DNA of 64,000 bases, taken from positions 113,307,966-113,371,965 of the forward strand of contig NC_052018.1 of assembly GCF_015832195.1 (NCBI RefSeq), read 5' to 3'. The notes under the pieces are model-generated. The model worked only from the letters and a program-made list of their open reading frames with translations, was not told the origin of the DNA and made no database searches. Of this stretch, positions 37,236 to 47,977 are shown piece by piece (the stretch's first letter is position 1; each line of letters begins with the position of its first letter). The translations under genes were made by a program, and so were the position numbers. Origin of the DNA: Motacilla alba alba (lineage: Eukaryota > Chordata > Aves > Passeriformes > Motacillidae).

Positions 37236-38715
37236 GTAACTTTTAGGGCAAACTGCTGGATTGTGCCTACTGTAGAAATTAAAATGCAAAGATTGTGAGA
37301 TCGTAGTTCAGCAAATGAGGAAGGCAGGAATGCTTTAGCAAATGGTAATAACACTCTAACTGCAATGCATTTTGTTGTGCAAAACAAAAAATTTTGCTTT
37401 TTCCAGGGGAAAGAGCCTGCTTTGGTGGCTGTGAAAGGCCCCAGCAGACCCCAGTCCCTGAAGGAAGGCAAGGTAGGCCAAGGAAGGAGGGGGAGAAGGT
37501 CCTGTCAAGGCACAGAGGGCTGGACTTGCTCTGAGAAGAAAACACAGAAATGAACAGTGGGGAGCAAAGCCCAGACAGTGACCTGAGGTGAAGGAACATG
37601 TCTGATCTTTAACCTCTTCTGGATTAAAAAGGAACCCAACTGAGTTCCCTGTTGACTTCTTGGCTGCTGTGGGATTCCTAAGAGTCAGGTCAGAGCTTTG
37701 TGTGGCGGGTTGGGACAGCGTCCCTGAGCCACGCTGCCATTGTTTCTGTGGGAATACAGGAGCAAAGGCAGCCTGCAGAGCTCACCTGGGACAGCACAGG
37801 GCAAGTGTCCTGCTGAGGGCATGGCTGTAAGCCCTGCTGGGGAGCCTGCCCGGCCCTTCCCAGCTGAACGTGCCAGTGGGAAGACTGGCTCATTCCCTGC
37901 TCAGGCACCCCGGGATCCAGGAATCCCTGTCCCCACAGCCATCATTTTACACCTCTTGGGAGTGCCAGAGAACTCAGCCTCGGCCATCAGGGCTGTACCC
38001 TCATTGCCCCTAGGGCTACGGGGTTACAAGGGGAGAGGCCAACCCCTCTCCTCTGTGAACCTCTGGGCCCCCTGGGCTGCAAAGCTCTCTGCTTCCCCAT
38101 CCCTCTCCTCCTTGCTCTCTCTCTGTGGTCTATCCCAGGCTCCCTTTGGGCTCTCCCCAGGGCAGCCTCTGCTCGCTCACACCGGGCTGGGATCTCAGAG
38201 AGCACCCACATCTCCCCAGGACAAGTAAGAGCCTTGGCACTGCTGCCCAGCACTGAAAGCTGTCTCTGTGCTCCCAGGCCCTGCAGAGGAAGGACACTGT
38301 GGAAGTCAGAGCACGCACCACGAGGCCTCCCGTACTGCAGACACCCTTCGGAGGGGCGGGAGGGACCCCTAGCCAGCACCTGGGGCTGCCTGCAGCGCCT
38401 CAGGACACAGGTCCCTCACAGTGCTCTTCTCCTCAGAAGCACCCAGCAGACCAGCAGTGCCTGTGCAACTCTGCATGGCCCAGGATGCATCCCTCCCTCC
38501 AGTGCCTGCTTGCAGGCTCCAGAAATGGCTCCCTGCGCACCAGCAGTGGGTTTCAGACCGAGCGCTCAGCTGCCTGCATCAGCATTTAGGCTCATTTATG
38601 CCAGGAAAATTACTCTGGTAAAACCTTCTTGTGTGGACAAGGCCTAAAAGCTCCCCAAGCTGAGTATCAGCATAATCCTGCCCTGGAAATGAACAACAGA
38701 GGCTTTTTTAACCAG
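37236..38715. other. Presumed intron or 3' flank of SDR exon
   Basis: Begins with the GTAACT donor. No exon with the LWxLVNNAG start is intact here. 37.7-38.6 kb is GC-rich with several long chance frames (162 and 137 codons, plus strand) lacking domains. Confidence 0.4.
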
Positions 38716-38869
38716 TAATGATCTGTGGGAGCTGGTGATTTCTGCGGGCCTGTGCTGTTCTAATTAAATGAGGCTCCAGCACAGTGATACCTGTCTTTTT
38801 TTGCTCTTGACTAGTTTGGTCCCCCTGCTAGTTAAAGGCTTTTGCAGGTGTTATGTTGTTTTGACAGGG
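38716..38869 (+). pseudogene. Possible decayed SDR exon 2
   Basis: After a good acceptor-like tract (CTTTTTTAACCAG at 38703-38715), codons from 38723 read LWELVISAGL. This resembles the SDR core LWxLVNNAGx at the start of exon 2 in this family. Further on in the same frame a Leu-rich run ending SLVPLLVKG recalls the LLPLLRKxxG segment before the catalytic serine. The join from the 37235 donor would be out of frame, an in-frame TAA lies at 38765, and the interval between the two motifs is about 11 residues too short. If homologous, the gene is dead or this exon is skipped. The similarity could also be chance. Confidence 0.22.
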
Positions 38870-40263
38870 TGATCTGTCGTAGGATCAGTGAGGTTTTACA
38901 TTTAGGATCTCCTGCATAATATTCACATCACAGATGTGGATGTTGAAATGTATTTCCCAAGTGCTGACCCAATTGCATGGCAGATCAAAGCAGTAAGTTG
39001 GGAGGGAAAAAAAGAAAAATAAAAAGAGAAAGAAAACCTCACTGTTTTCTTGGGTTTCTTTGTTAACAGTTTCGAGGGAGTGCTGATATTAGTTTTGCAA
39101 AACTTACTGTGGTATTTTTGGCATGGGTTAGGTGAACATGAACACTCACCACCAAATGAGTAATAATGAAAGAATTTAAACCAAATCAAAAGCCTACATT
39201 GGTGGGTCCCCACACGCAGTTTGGTCAGCAGGATCTGGACAAGGGCAGGAGAAGAGTTAGTGTTGTAGGGCAGAACCATTACACAATCTTCACCATTTAA
39301 AAACTTCTCGTATGCACTTTGTGTACGTAATTTTTAGTTTCTAAAGAAAGGAACCTTTTCCAGTTTTTTATGGGTTTTGGACTTTTTTTAAAATTACTTT
39401 TCCCTATAGGACATTGTTACCATTGTATCTTTGCTATTGTAAATAAAAATATACTTGTTCTCTATAATCAAATCTTTTGAAATTCATCCTAAATGCCTTC
39501 CAAGGCAACACAGTGAAGACAGAATTCCCCAGTCATGGTTCCTTCTAGAATTAAAATACTTATGACAGCTAAGATAATCTGGTTTTCATTCTAGTACAGG
39601 TCCAGCAACCCAAGTTTTCAGGAAGGCTAGCTACCTTAATTTTGCAGTCCCTGTACAAGTTAACAAGATGCTACCAGGCCTAAGGTGAATGTAACAAAGA
39701 AACAGAGAAATGCGAGCCAGCCCCCTTCCAAATTCTTCCTTTCTTGTGTGATAGCTTAGCTAGGTTGATAAAAAGCCTTTGGTTCTTCTGGCTTTTAGCC
39801 TTTGGTGCCTTTAGATCAGATATTCAAAGTTTCTCTGTGACCAAGAGGTCAAAGAGACAGAGGGAAAAAGATGAGAGAAGGAGTTTTACTGCTCACCTCC
39901 AGTAGCTGAGCCTGTCCTATCAGATATTGCAAGAGCCCTTGGCATCATGTGCAAGTCCTCTGTGATCTGCTGCTTGAGAAACTGCTGCGCCGTGCTGCTC
40001 TTTGGGCAGGCTGCCTGGAAATGCTGGCAATTGCCTCACGAATTTCAGGACTGACTGCAGGGAGGGTGGGGTAGGGCAAGGAGGAAAACATGTAGAGATG
40101 GGCAAGACCCAACAGACAGCACCCTGACCTGACTCAAAGAGAGTTCAGACAAGCAGAGTGCTCGCCTGTTAACTGCTGGAGCCTCTGCTGTCACAGCTCC
40201 TCGGGGTTCACCTGGTCACACACAACAGTCACGGGGCTCGGCAAAACCAGCACCGACTGTGCC
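38870..40263. other. Non-coding, AT-rich
   Basis: 38.9-39.6 kb is AT-rich, with T- and A-runs and the polyadenylation-type signal listed separately. I see no open frame of interest and no repeat. Confidence 0.4.
39442..39447 (+). other. Candidate polyadenylation signal
   Basis: AATAAA is preceded by two TGTA elements (39425, 39439) and followed within about 10-15 nt by a T/G-rich stretch ('cttgttctct'). This is a complete-looking poly(A) site at the end of an AT-rich, UTR-like interval. It lies about 2.2 kb downstream of the SDR exon on the same strand and could end its transcript or an unrelated non-coding one. AATAAA is frequent by chance in AT-rich DNA. Confidence 0.3.
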
Positions 40264-40436
40264 ACAGGATCACACACTTGTTTGGCCTGGAAGGGGCCTT
40301 AAAGGCCATCTAGGGCCCACGCCAGTGCCGTGGGCAGGGACGCCTTCCACTAGACCTGGCTGCTCAAAGCCCCATCCAGCCCGGCCCTGAACACTTCCAG
40401 GGATGAGGCATCCTCTGCAATTCCTCAGGTTCCCAC
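40264..40436 (-). mobile_element. CR1 3' fragment, minus orientation
   Basis: Plus-strand blocks 'tggcctggaaggggccttaa', 'aggccatctagggccc', 'gccgtgggcagggacgcctt', 'ccactagacctggctgctc', 'aaagccccatccagcc' and 'gaacacttccagggatgagg' follow the reverse complement of the CR1 3' region almost continuously. The element is truncated where the 42-bp tandem array begins, so the array directly abuts or interrupts it. Confidence 0.9.
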
Positions 40437-40445
40437 AGGAGAGAT

Positions 40446-40655
40446 GATCCTCGATGTGAGCCATGCCTCACACTGCACAGCCTTCCTGATCCTCGATGTG
40501 AGCCATGCCTCACACTGGACAGCCTTCCTGATCCTCGATGTGAGCCATGCCTCACACTGGACAGCCTTCCTTATCCTTCATGTGAGCCGTGCCTCACACT
40601 GGACAGCCTTCCTGATCCTCGATGTGAGCCATGCCTCACACTGCACAGCCTTCCT
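40446..40655 (+). repeat. 42-bp minisatellite, five copies
   Basis: Copies start at 40446, 40488, 40530, 40572 and 40614. The unit begins 'gatcctcgatgtgagccatg' and ends 'cacagccttcct'. Copies 1 and 5 share CACTGCACAG, copies 2-4 have CACTGGACAG, and copy 4 has extra changes. Each unit holds TGTGAG-ccatgc-CTCACA, a 6-bp stem. The period is 14 codons, so one plus-strand frame (40444-40683) gives five copies of a 14-residue repeat (ILDVSHASHxTAFL). I find no start context, splice signals or homology to make that a protein. Confidence 0.95.
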
Positions 40656-43600
40656 CATTTGGTTCAGGTCTCTGCGGTGCTGAAGCTGCTTACAAGAGTT
40701 CTGTTGGTTTTCACCGGGTCAGGATTGCATGTCTTGTACCTGGATCTCAGATAAGACCTGACAGCTCTGGATTCTTTGGTGCTTACCACCTCTCTTTGTC
40801 TCTCAAACAGGAAGGACAGTAACTTCTACATAAGCAGAAAAATAACTGTTGCAAATTAATAACATTAATTCCTAAATAATGCCAGGAGCCGTGTCCAAAA
40901 CACCCTCTCACCACCAGACTGCACCATGGTTTTTCAGACAGTAGCAAAGGCATGTTCCCAGCCTTGCTCTGCAGGCTCCAAAGGGCCTGGAAGAGCTGCC
41001 TGTGCAGACAGCTCAGCCAGTGGGAGATATTGGACCGTCATCCTTGGCCATCTGTCCCCATCTCCGTGTTGCTGTTGGCAAAGCAGCTCTCGTGACCTCT
41101 CCCTCAGCGAGTGCAGATCACCTTATCACTGGATCAGTTTAAATAGGTGTGTTAAGCCGTGTTAACGCAGCTCATTACTTTCCTCTGTGCACCGTGGGCC
41201 GCTGATGCAATCTCTGCGAGCAGAGCTGTGAGGGCAGGCACCGGCCCGGGCAGGCATAGCTGATCCAGGGAGGGGAGCCAGCAGCTGCAGGGGCTTGCTC
41301 AAGGACATGCTGGCAGAGCAGCTCGGAGCACTGCGCTGCCGCGGCTTCCAGCAGCCCCGCGGCTCCTGGGGCAGTCTCCACCTGTCCCAAAGGTCAGGCT
41401 GCTTTTGCAGCTCTGCTGTGCAGCAGGTAGCAGTGGTGCATGCTCTCCTGGTACTTCCCCTCGCCTTGCACTTCTCCTTCAGCATGCCCAGCCTTGAGTT
41501 TGCCACAGTTTGGTCCTGGAAGGCTCTCTCTTGGACAGAGACCCAGAAATTAAGAGCCTACAGGGAGCCTGAACAGGAGACAAACATTGGAACTGTTGCT
41601 TTGTGGGGTGGACACACTGAGAAACTTCTGCTTCCTATGGATGCCAGTGTGGTTGATCAGGTTATTTTATTAGAAGGGCACTCATTGTCCATGCTGTGCT
41701 TTCCTCGGGATAAAGGCAAGGCCATCCAGCCATTCCTACAGTCAGAGCAGAGAGAAAGCTCAGCTTTCTTTCGGAACAGCCTGGCTCAGTGCGTGGCACG
41801 AGCAGCCGCTCCCACAGCTGCAGAGATGGATTGAACAGATGCAATAATCATCGACTGCAATAAACTACAAGGGAGTAGGAATGAATAAAGCAAACAAAAT
41901 CATACACTCATGCAATTTTAAAGAGTACTGCATTATTTAACTTCACTCAGCTACAACAACTGCAGGGCACCTTGGATAAATCAGCCCATTTTCCAAGCTG
42001 TAAATGACCACGTTTGGACTTACGAATGAAATGAATAATTTTTGCAGCTCTGCTTTTGTCCCTTTAATGGGGGTTATCCAGAAGTTCTTGAGAAACCGGC
42101 TTGCAATTATATTGCCTTCCCGTTTCTTGGGGATTTATCAAAACGAGAGAAGCACTTTGATACAGCAGCATCAGGGCTCTGAAACAACCCAGAGAGAGAA
42201 AACAGATCTCATTCTGAAACTACAGGCTGGGAGGAGTTATTTATTTTAAGATGAAGGGGAGCTCCCCAGTCAAAGCATCTGTTTAAAAAATAGGAATCTG
42301 TGCACCATCTAGAGTCAAGGGGTCTTTTTCTTTTTCCAAAGGAAGCCCTGCATCCAGTAACTCTGGGCATTTTATGGGAGGCCAATTCCCACTTCCTTTA
42401 AAGGGTTTTGTAATTCTCCTGTTTCAACAGACCATTTCTCCAAGCACCCCGGACAGGCACACAGGACCTCCTGATTGAAGTGCTGCACAAGCCAGAACAG
42501 CTGCAGCAACACTTCTCCTCCGTCCCCATCCCTCCCTCATTGCCAGTGGGCAGAGCCCATTTGGGGTCAAAACTCCATGCCAAAGCTTTGGTCTTTGGCT
42601 TGTTGGTGGCCAGAGGCACTGCTTGCAGACCAAGACCTTTCAGCAATAATGAAAGTGCCTGTTGGTCTGCCCTACGTTAAAAAGAGGGTTATTCATTTGG
42701 CTGCAGCCACGAACACCGGCCACAGGCACAGCATGGAAAGAGGAGGAGGTGAAAGAGCCACGCGCTGCCAAGGCCTTTTTTATCTTTCTTCCAAGTCTTC
42801 TGTTTGCAGACAGGAACAGAAGTGGATCATTTCTCAAAAAGAAACCAAACAAAGCCCAGGCAGTTGGATGCTTATGCTATACTGGCTCCTAAATTCTGCC
42901 AGAAGCCATTTTTAGCATCCTAAAACAGTACCCTCTTCACACTGCCCCTGCTTAGCTCATGTGAATTTCAGTCCTAAACCATAAGTTTATCTTACAACAA
43001 CCCCTAGACAAGAGTTTGATTTCCAAGCTGCATCAATCATTAAACCACGCAAGACTGAAGAGTATTTTTAGAGATATCTTTTTGGCAATCTATGTTTATG
43101 ATATGTCATTCTTTAAACAAGTGATCAACTCTTTTCATGCAACTGCAGTGGCAGGATTGGAGATCCTGCAAAGTAAAATACACCCAAAAGTACTTGGGAA
43201 GCTATTTATTTATCACTTATGCATGATGCTAAACTAATCTCTGATTCTGGAAGTCATTGGAAATAATCACAGGTGTAACATAACCTTTAGACTAATTTAA
43301 GAGCTTCCCAGACAAGAGCTTACCTTTGCAGTTTAGAGATGTTGGCTTTCATTAACCAGAGCTGGGCAGCTTCTGACCAGAAAATATTTTTGAAAAATAC
43401 CAGGATTGAAGCCCAAAGAGTTCTACAGACCTGTGTCTTTTCCAAATAATGCAGTTTGTCAAAGTGCGTGTGTGCACCTGGATGCTTTTACTCTACCCCT
43501 TACCTCAGTCCTTCAGAAAAGCTTTCTAGAGGTCACTTTTAACAGAGAAAGGGAATGAAGTGAGAGAAAATATTCCTGCACTCCGCTTTCCCATATGACA

Positions 43601-44291
43601 GTGTTTGGAGACAGAAACCTGCTGAACAGTTCTAGCACATATGCTTAGGTACTTAATTTGAATTATGTGGTAAAACTGAGTATGCATAAAAATGGAACAC
43701 TTCTGTATATGATAATTAAATACTTCCCTGATACAAATAAATTATCTTTGTGATCACACAACATCTGAGTAGATTATTTATTTTAAATCTACTCTTTTCA
43801 TATTTCCCATTTAACAGACTGTTTTCCCAACACTTATGCTGCAAACTCCAAGGTAACAGAAGGATTGTGTGGCATTTTCAGTGGGAAAAGGGGGACAAGA
43901 GCAAACTCTCGTGTGGAGTTCCCCTCGCAGCAGGACAGAGCACTTGGCCAGCTCTGTGGTCTGCTCAGCCCCTGGAGCTTTGCTGTGGCACTGCACAGTT
44001 CTTCTGCTTTCCTGGGGAGATCCTGAGGGGAAAAGTCTGCCAGGTACAGCCTGTGGCACTAAAGTCCATAATGATCCCAACACAGAGCTGAATTTCACCC
44101 CTTGGTAGGCTGACTTAGTAATACTGACTTCAAACAAACAGCCTCAGTTTAGGCCAGGCAACCATCTGCCACCAGAGGGTTAAAATCAACCTGGTTTTCA
44201 CATTATTGAATTATAAATGCATGTGGTGAAAACATTTTAGACCTGATGCTTCATTATCATTAGTGAAATCATTTGTTCTGACTATGTCATC
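40656..44291. other. Non-coding stretch
   Basis: No gene recognised. 41.2-41.4 kb is a small GC-rich patch beneath a 179-codon frame (41295-41834, plus) with no domain. 43.0-43.8 kb is AT-rich. Confidence 0.4.
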
Positions 44292-44309
44292 AAAAAAAAA
44301 AAAAAAAAA
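44292..44309 (+). repeat. Poly-A tract, A18
   Basis: Eighteen A followed by GAAAG. No AATAAA lies within 40 bases upstream, so this is more likely a simple repeat than a retrocopy tail. Confidence 0.9.
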
Positions 44310-46708
44310 GAAAGAATACCTTCCTTCTGTTCTTAGGTGCTTTTTCCTGGTCTCTAGAACTACATTTATTCTTAAGCATTCACTCCTCTGGTTTGGTCAG
44401 ATAGCTTGAAATCTATGAGCTGTCTGGTAAGAAATTACCCTGCCAGCAGCATTTATTTCTAACCCCTGACTGGATGTGAGTAACTTTTTAAACCAACAGA
44501 CTGAGGCACAACCAATAGTTCTCGAAAATAATGAACAGTATTCATGTTTCCTCCCATAAAAACATTTCTCACCATTCCCAGTGCTTAATGCAGACATTTA
44601 CACCTGTGTGTGTCTAGCTGGCACACCACCTGGCTGCTTCTCTCATTCACTTTTCCCTCCAGATCTCATTGAAATTCCATTCTGCCTGCTCCTCAATGTA
44701 GACACTTAACAAACACCACAGCAGTCCATTTAAACCATAGAGCAGAGCCAAAATATAGTAGCCCAGAAAGTGTTTGATTTTTCTAACCCTGGTGTGGATT
44801 TGAACTGCTCTTTTCCTGTAAGAGTCCAGGTGCCTTTCATTACAGCCTTGTTTGCCCCACTCCCATTTTAAGTGGCCATTATTATATTAACTGAGATGTT
44901 ACCAACCTACAGCTAAAATTCCTTTCAGGTCGCTTGCCTTCCTTTCCTTCCCTTTGGCCACCTTTGTGGTTTCATATTAAATATACTAAAAACACATTTT
45001 CTCTCTTTTGTTGCTACCCGAGACTTGCACAAAATCAGGAAAGCTTTTAGTCCTCATCAGAGATTTGAATTTCCATCCTGTTTTAAATTACGGAGGGCTC
45101 ATTTTCCAATGACTAAACACACTGATGGAAATTTCCCCAGCATTTCCCATAACCATACACACAACATTAACTAATTCACCAGGTATCAAACTGCAAAGGA
45201 AGGGACCAGGTCCTTCTTATCCATCCATATAAGAACAGCAGACTCCAGTGTTATTTATACAAGGTCCAGAAAATGAAAATACAGGCAGAAATATGAGAAT
45301 AAATTACAACCGAAAAAAAAAAAAAAGTCCCCCATAATACAACAGAAGCCACGTCCCAGCTGTTTGGATGCCAGAAACAGGTGACAGGGGGAGTGCTCCC
45401 ATCATCCGTTTGCTCCCTGCATCCCTCTCGTTAGAGCTCTCTGGCAGATTTTGATTCACGGCAGCAGCTCCAGGGCACGGATCATGTCTGTCTGCGTCAC
45501 TCGTGGACAGTGATGCAAAACAGGTCGATGCACTGGCTCCGCCACCCAGCCCTGGCAGCAGGTGACAGGAGGCCTGACTCCCAGCTCTGCTTTCTGAGAA
45601 GCAGCCAGGCCAAGTGCTGAGAAGGACAATTCTTGGCCAGGAAAAAGTCACTGGAGCTTTTCCTGGGCTCTTGCTAGAACACCAGGGAGGTGTTTCCCTC
45701 ACACCTTATCCCGGCCCTCTCCCACCAAGGCCAGGCAGGGCACTTCTTTCCTCGAGCAGGAAGGCACTGTCCCCTCCCACAGCACCCAGCCTTCCCCCTG
45801 TCCCATGGATGCACTGTCTGGAGACAATCCAGAGCAGCCACCAGCTTTTACAGAAATATGGCTCCTAGGCAGACACTGCATTCTTACTGGTCAGAGCCCC
45901 TTGGCACACACTGTTTTGAAGTTACACAAGCAAACAGAAAAAAAAAATCCCCTCTCAGAGATTATTCACTACAGCACAGACAGAAATGCCCCAGTTCTGA
46001 TTCATTTTTTTCTACAGAGTAAAAAACTTTTGTACCTGAATATGCCCCCATGTGATATTTGGACGTAATGGCTTGGCATTACAAAGGGAATAAGTGCCTT
46101 AAAGAGAACAGGTCTCAGTGATGGTTTCTAATAAGTGTAATTTGATTTTTCCTTGAGCATATTTCTTGGAAAATACTTCCCTTGCTTTGCGTCTAAGGAA
46201 AGCAATTTGCTAACATTTGTCTGATGATAAAATTGATTTGACCTTCTGCAAATAATCTGACTTCCCAGTGGGCTGCTGAACTTTCTGAAGTGCATTAGGT
46301 TGTTCATAGAACACAGCTTTCTCTTGTCTGTTCTGGATAGCCTCTTCATATAACTGATGGATACACTTCCAAAGCTTTTGCAAAAATAACTTCAAGGAAC
46401 TGATAAAAAAAGAGCTGAAATTCCAAAGGAATGTGTAATAACACATTTTAGTGGACACTAAAGAGAAGAGCTACCTTTGAACCAGCTCTGTTCCCATGCT
46501 GGGAGTCTTGCACACTATGGCCCCCTCCTTGCCAGCATGGACTGCTGCTATTGAGCTCGTTACCCTCATGTTTTAATTAGAATGCGCTGCAAGTGGCAAG
46601 ATTTCATCTGTGGCCGCTGTGTCTGTGGAGAAACGTGCCCAGGTAGCTCAGGAATGCTCTGGGTGAGTTGGCTGAGCTCACAGCCCGTTGGTTTGGTTTG
46701 GTTGGCAG
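44310..46708. other. Non-coding stretch
   Basis: No gene recognised. 44.6-45.3 kb is AT-rich unique sequence. 45.36-45.85 kb is GC-richer, with overlapping chance frames on both strands. Confidence 0.4.
45298..45326 (+). repeat. AATAAA followed by A14 tract
   Basis: AATAAA at 45298-45303 is followed nine bases later by fourteen A (45313-45326). This spacing is what a polyadenylated transcript's 3' end would leave after retroposition. I recognise no parent gene in the sequence before it and no target-site duplication. Confidence 0.35.
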
Positions 46709-46849
46709 GCATGTACGGGAAGATGAGGAAGCCATCCATCCTGATCTGGGATGAAGGGACTCCGGACACACAAGGGGTACCTGAGACAAAACCCTCCTGT
46801 GAGGGCAAGGCTTTCAAGGCTCCACGCAGGAACTGCTTGCTGCAGACAG
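46709..46849 (+). other. Weak exon-like interval
   Basis: An open 141-bp interval is bounded by GGCAG| and ACAG|GTACAG, with phase 1 at both ends. It encodes a Lys/Pro-rich 47-residue segment without a recognisable domain. The acceptor has a poor, G-interrupted pyrimidine tract. It could be a chance match to splice consensus. Confidence 0.15.
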
Positions 46850-47873
46850 GTACAGCTGAACGCGCTGCATTTCACTGGCAGCGCCTCCATCAGGGGAAAA
46901 CCTCTTTATAATGTTGCAGCCAATACAGGGCTTTTTTCTTAACATTCTTTCCAACATTTCAAAAGCAAAGCCCTTGTTTGTGGCCACTTCCCACCAGGGC
47001 TGGTCACAGAAGCTTAAAATGTGGGTTTAAAGATTTTACCTAATATTCTGGAAAAGTGTTGCTCTCTCAGACTGGATTTCTAAATAAGACTACCTGGGTA
47101 GGACAGGGTCAGCATGTACAAAGTCAGCTCTGCAAAGCTCCCACTGTCCCAGGGACCAGCTGAGTTCCCTCCCCCCGACACAGCAAATAAAACCCCAAGC
47201 TCCCATCAGCAAAATGCAATTCAGTAACTGGCAGCACCGGGCCTTTATCAGATGGCAGAAATTCTCCTCCTGTTTGCTCTTCCTGTGGAAAATACTGCTG
47301 CTTTAGCATCCACTTGGAAGAGCTGTGTTGTCAGTTGTTTGTAGGAAGGAAGACTTCCTGATTAGAAATAACCCTCTAATTAAAGCATGGCTTTATTTGT
47401 GTCACATTCATTTGTAGTTACTTATTCAGTTATAAATCACAAGCAATAATATTTAATTTTAGCTGTGTGTGAAGCCTCTCTTGTGAGACTGCCACCATTG
47501 GAAGGTGTTCTCTGGGCTTGTACAAGCCTCCACACCAAGGGGAGTTCTGGCCTCAGGAAGGGATGGCTCTGGCTGTGGGGTCCCAATGCACTTAGAAAAA
47601 GAGCAGTAAGAAAAACAAAATTGTAAGAGCAGGCAGCTAAATACTCCTTCATGAAATAGCAGGAAAAAGTAGACATCTCCTCCTTTCCCAAGTGGTATTA
47701 GATGTGTTCTTGTTTAATCAAGAAATACCCAAGTACCTCCAGGGTGGTCACTCTGGGAATCCAAAGCCCATAGAGGCTGCGCTAAAAAAGCTTTTCTGTT
47801 TTCTTTTTGATGCATTAATGTTGTCTTTTACTATTGAGTTAGCGACTGAAACAGTGTCATTTTCTATTTGTAG
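46850..47873. other. Non-coding stretch
   Basis: No gene or repeat recognised. Short unremarkable frames only. Confidence 0.4.
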
Positions 47874-47977
47874 CTCTCTGCATCTCAGTCCTCTTTCACC
47901 CACTGACCTGCGTCCTGACTCTCCTGAAGAGAAGCCCACAGCTGCTCGTGTCTCTGCTGAAGTCCAAAAACTGACAG
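47874..47977 (+). other. Weak exon-like interval with good splice sites
   Basis: A 104-bp interval lies between a pyrimidine-rich acceptor (CATTTTCTATTTGTAG|) and a strong donor (CTGACAG|GTGAGG). One frame is open through it and on both sides (47692-48276). Its phases (2 in, 1 out) do not fit the interval at 46.7-46.85 kb. The encoded Ser/Pro/Glu-rich peptide is not recognised. It might be a non-coding RNA exon. Confidence 0.2.

Noticed and set aside
32370..40655. Minisatellites considered as CRISPR arrays
   Set aside because: Units are contiguous with no unique spacers, and the context is a vertebrate genome.
40444..40683. 79-codon repeat peptide over the 42-bp array
   Set aside because: Openness follows from a stop-free unit with a period divisible by three; no start context, splice signals or family.
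41295..41834. 179-codon plus-strand open frame
   Set aside because: GC-rich first half explains the openness; no domain or splice pattern.
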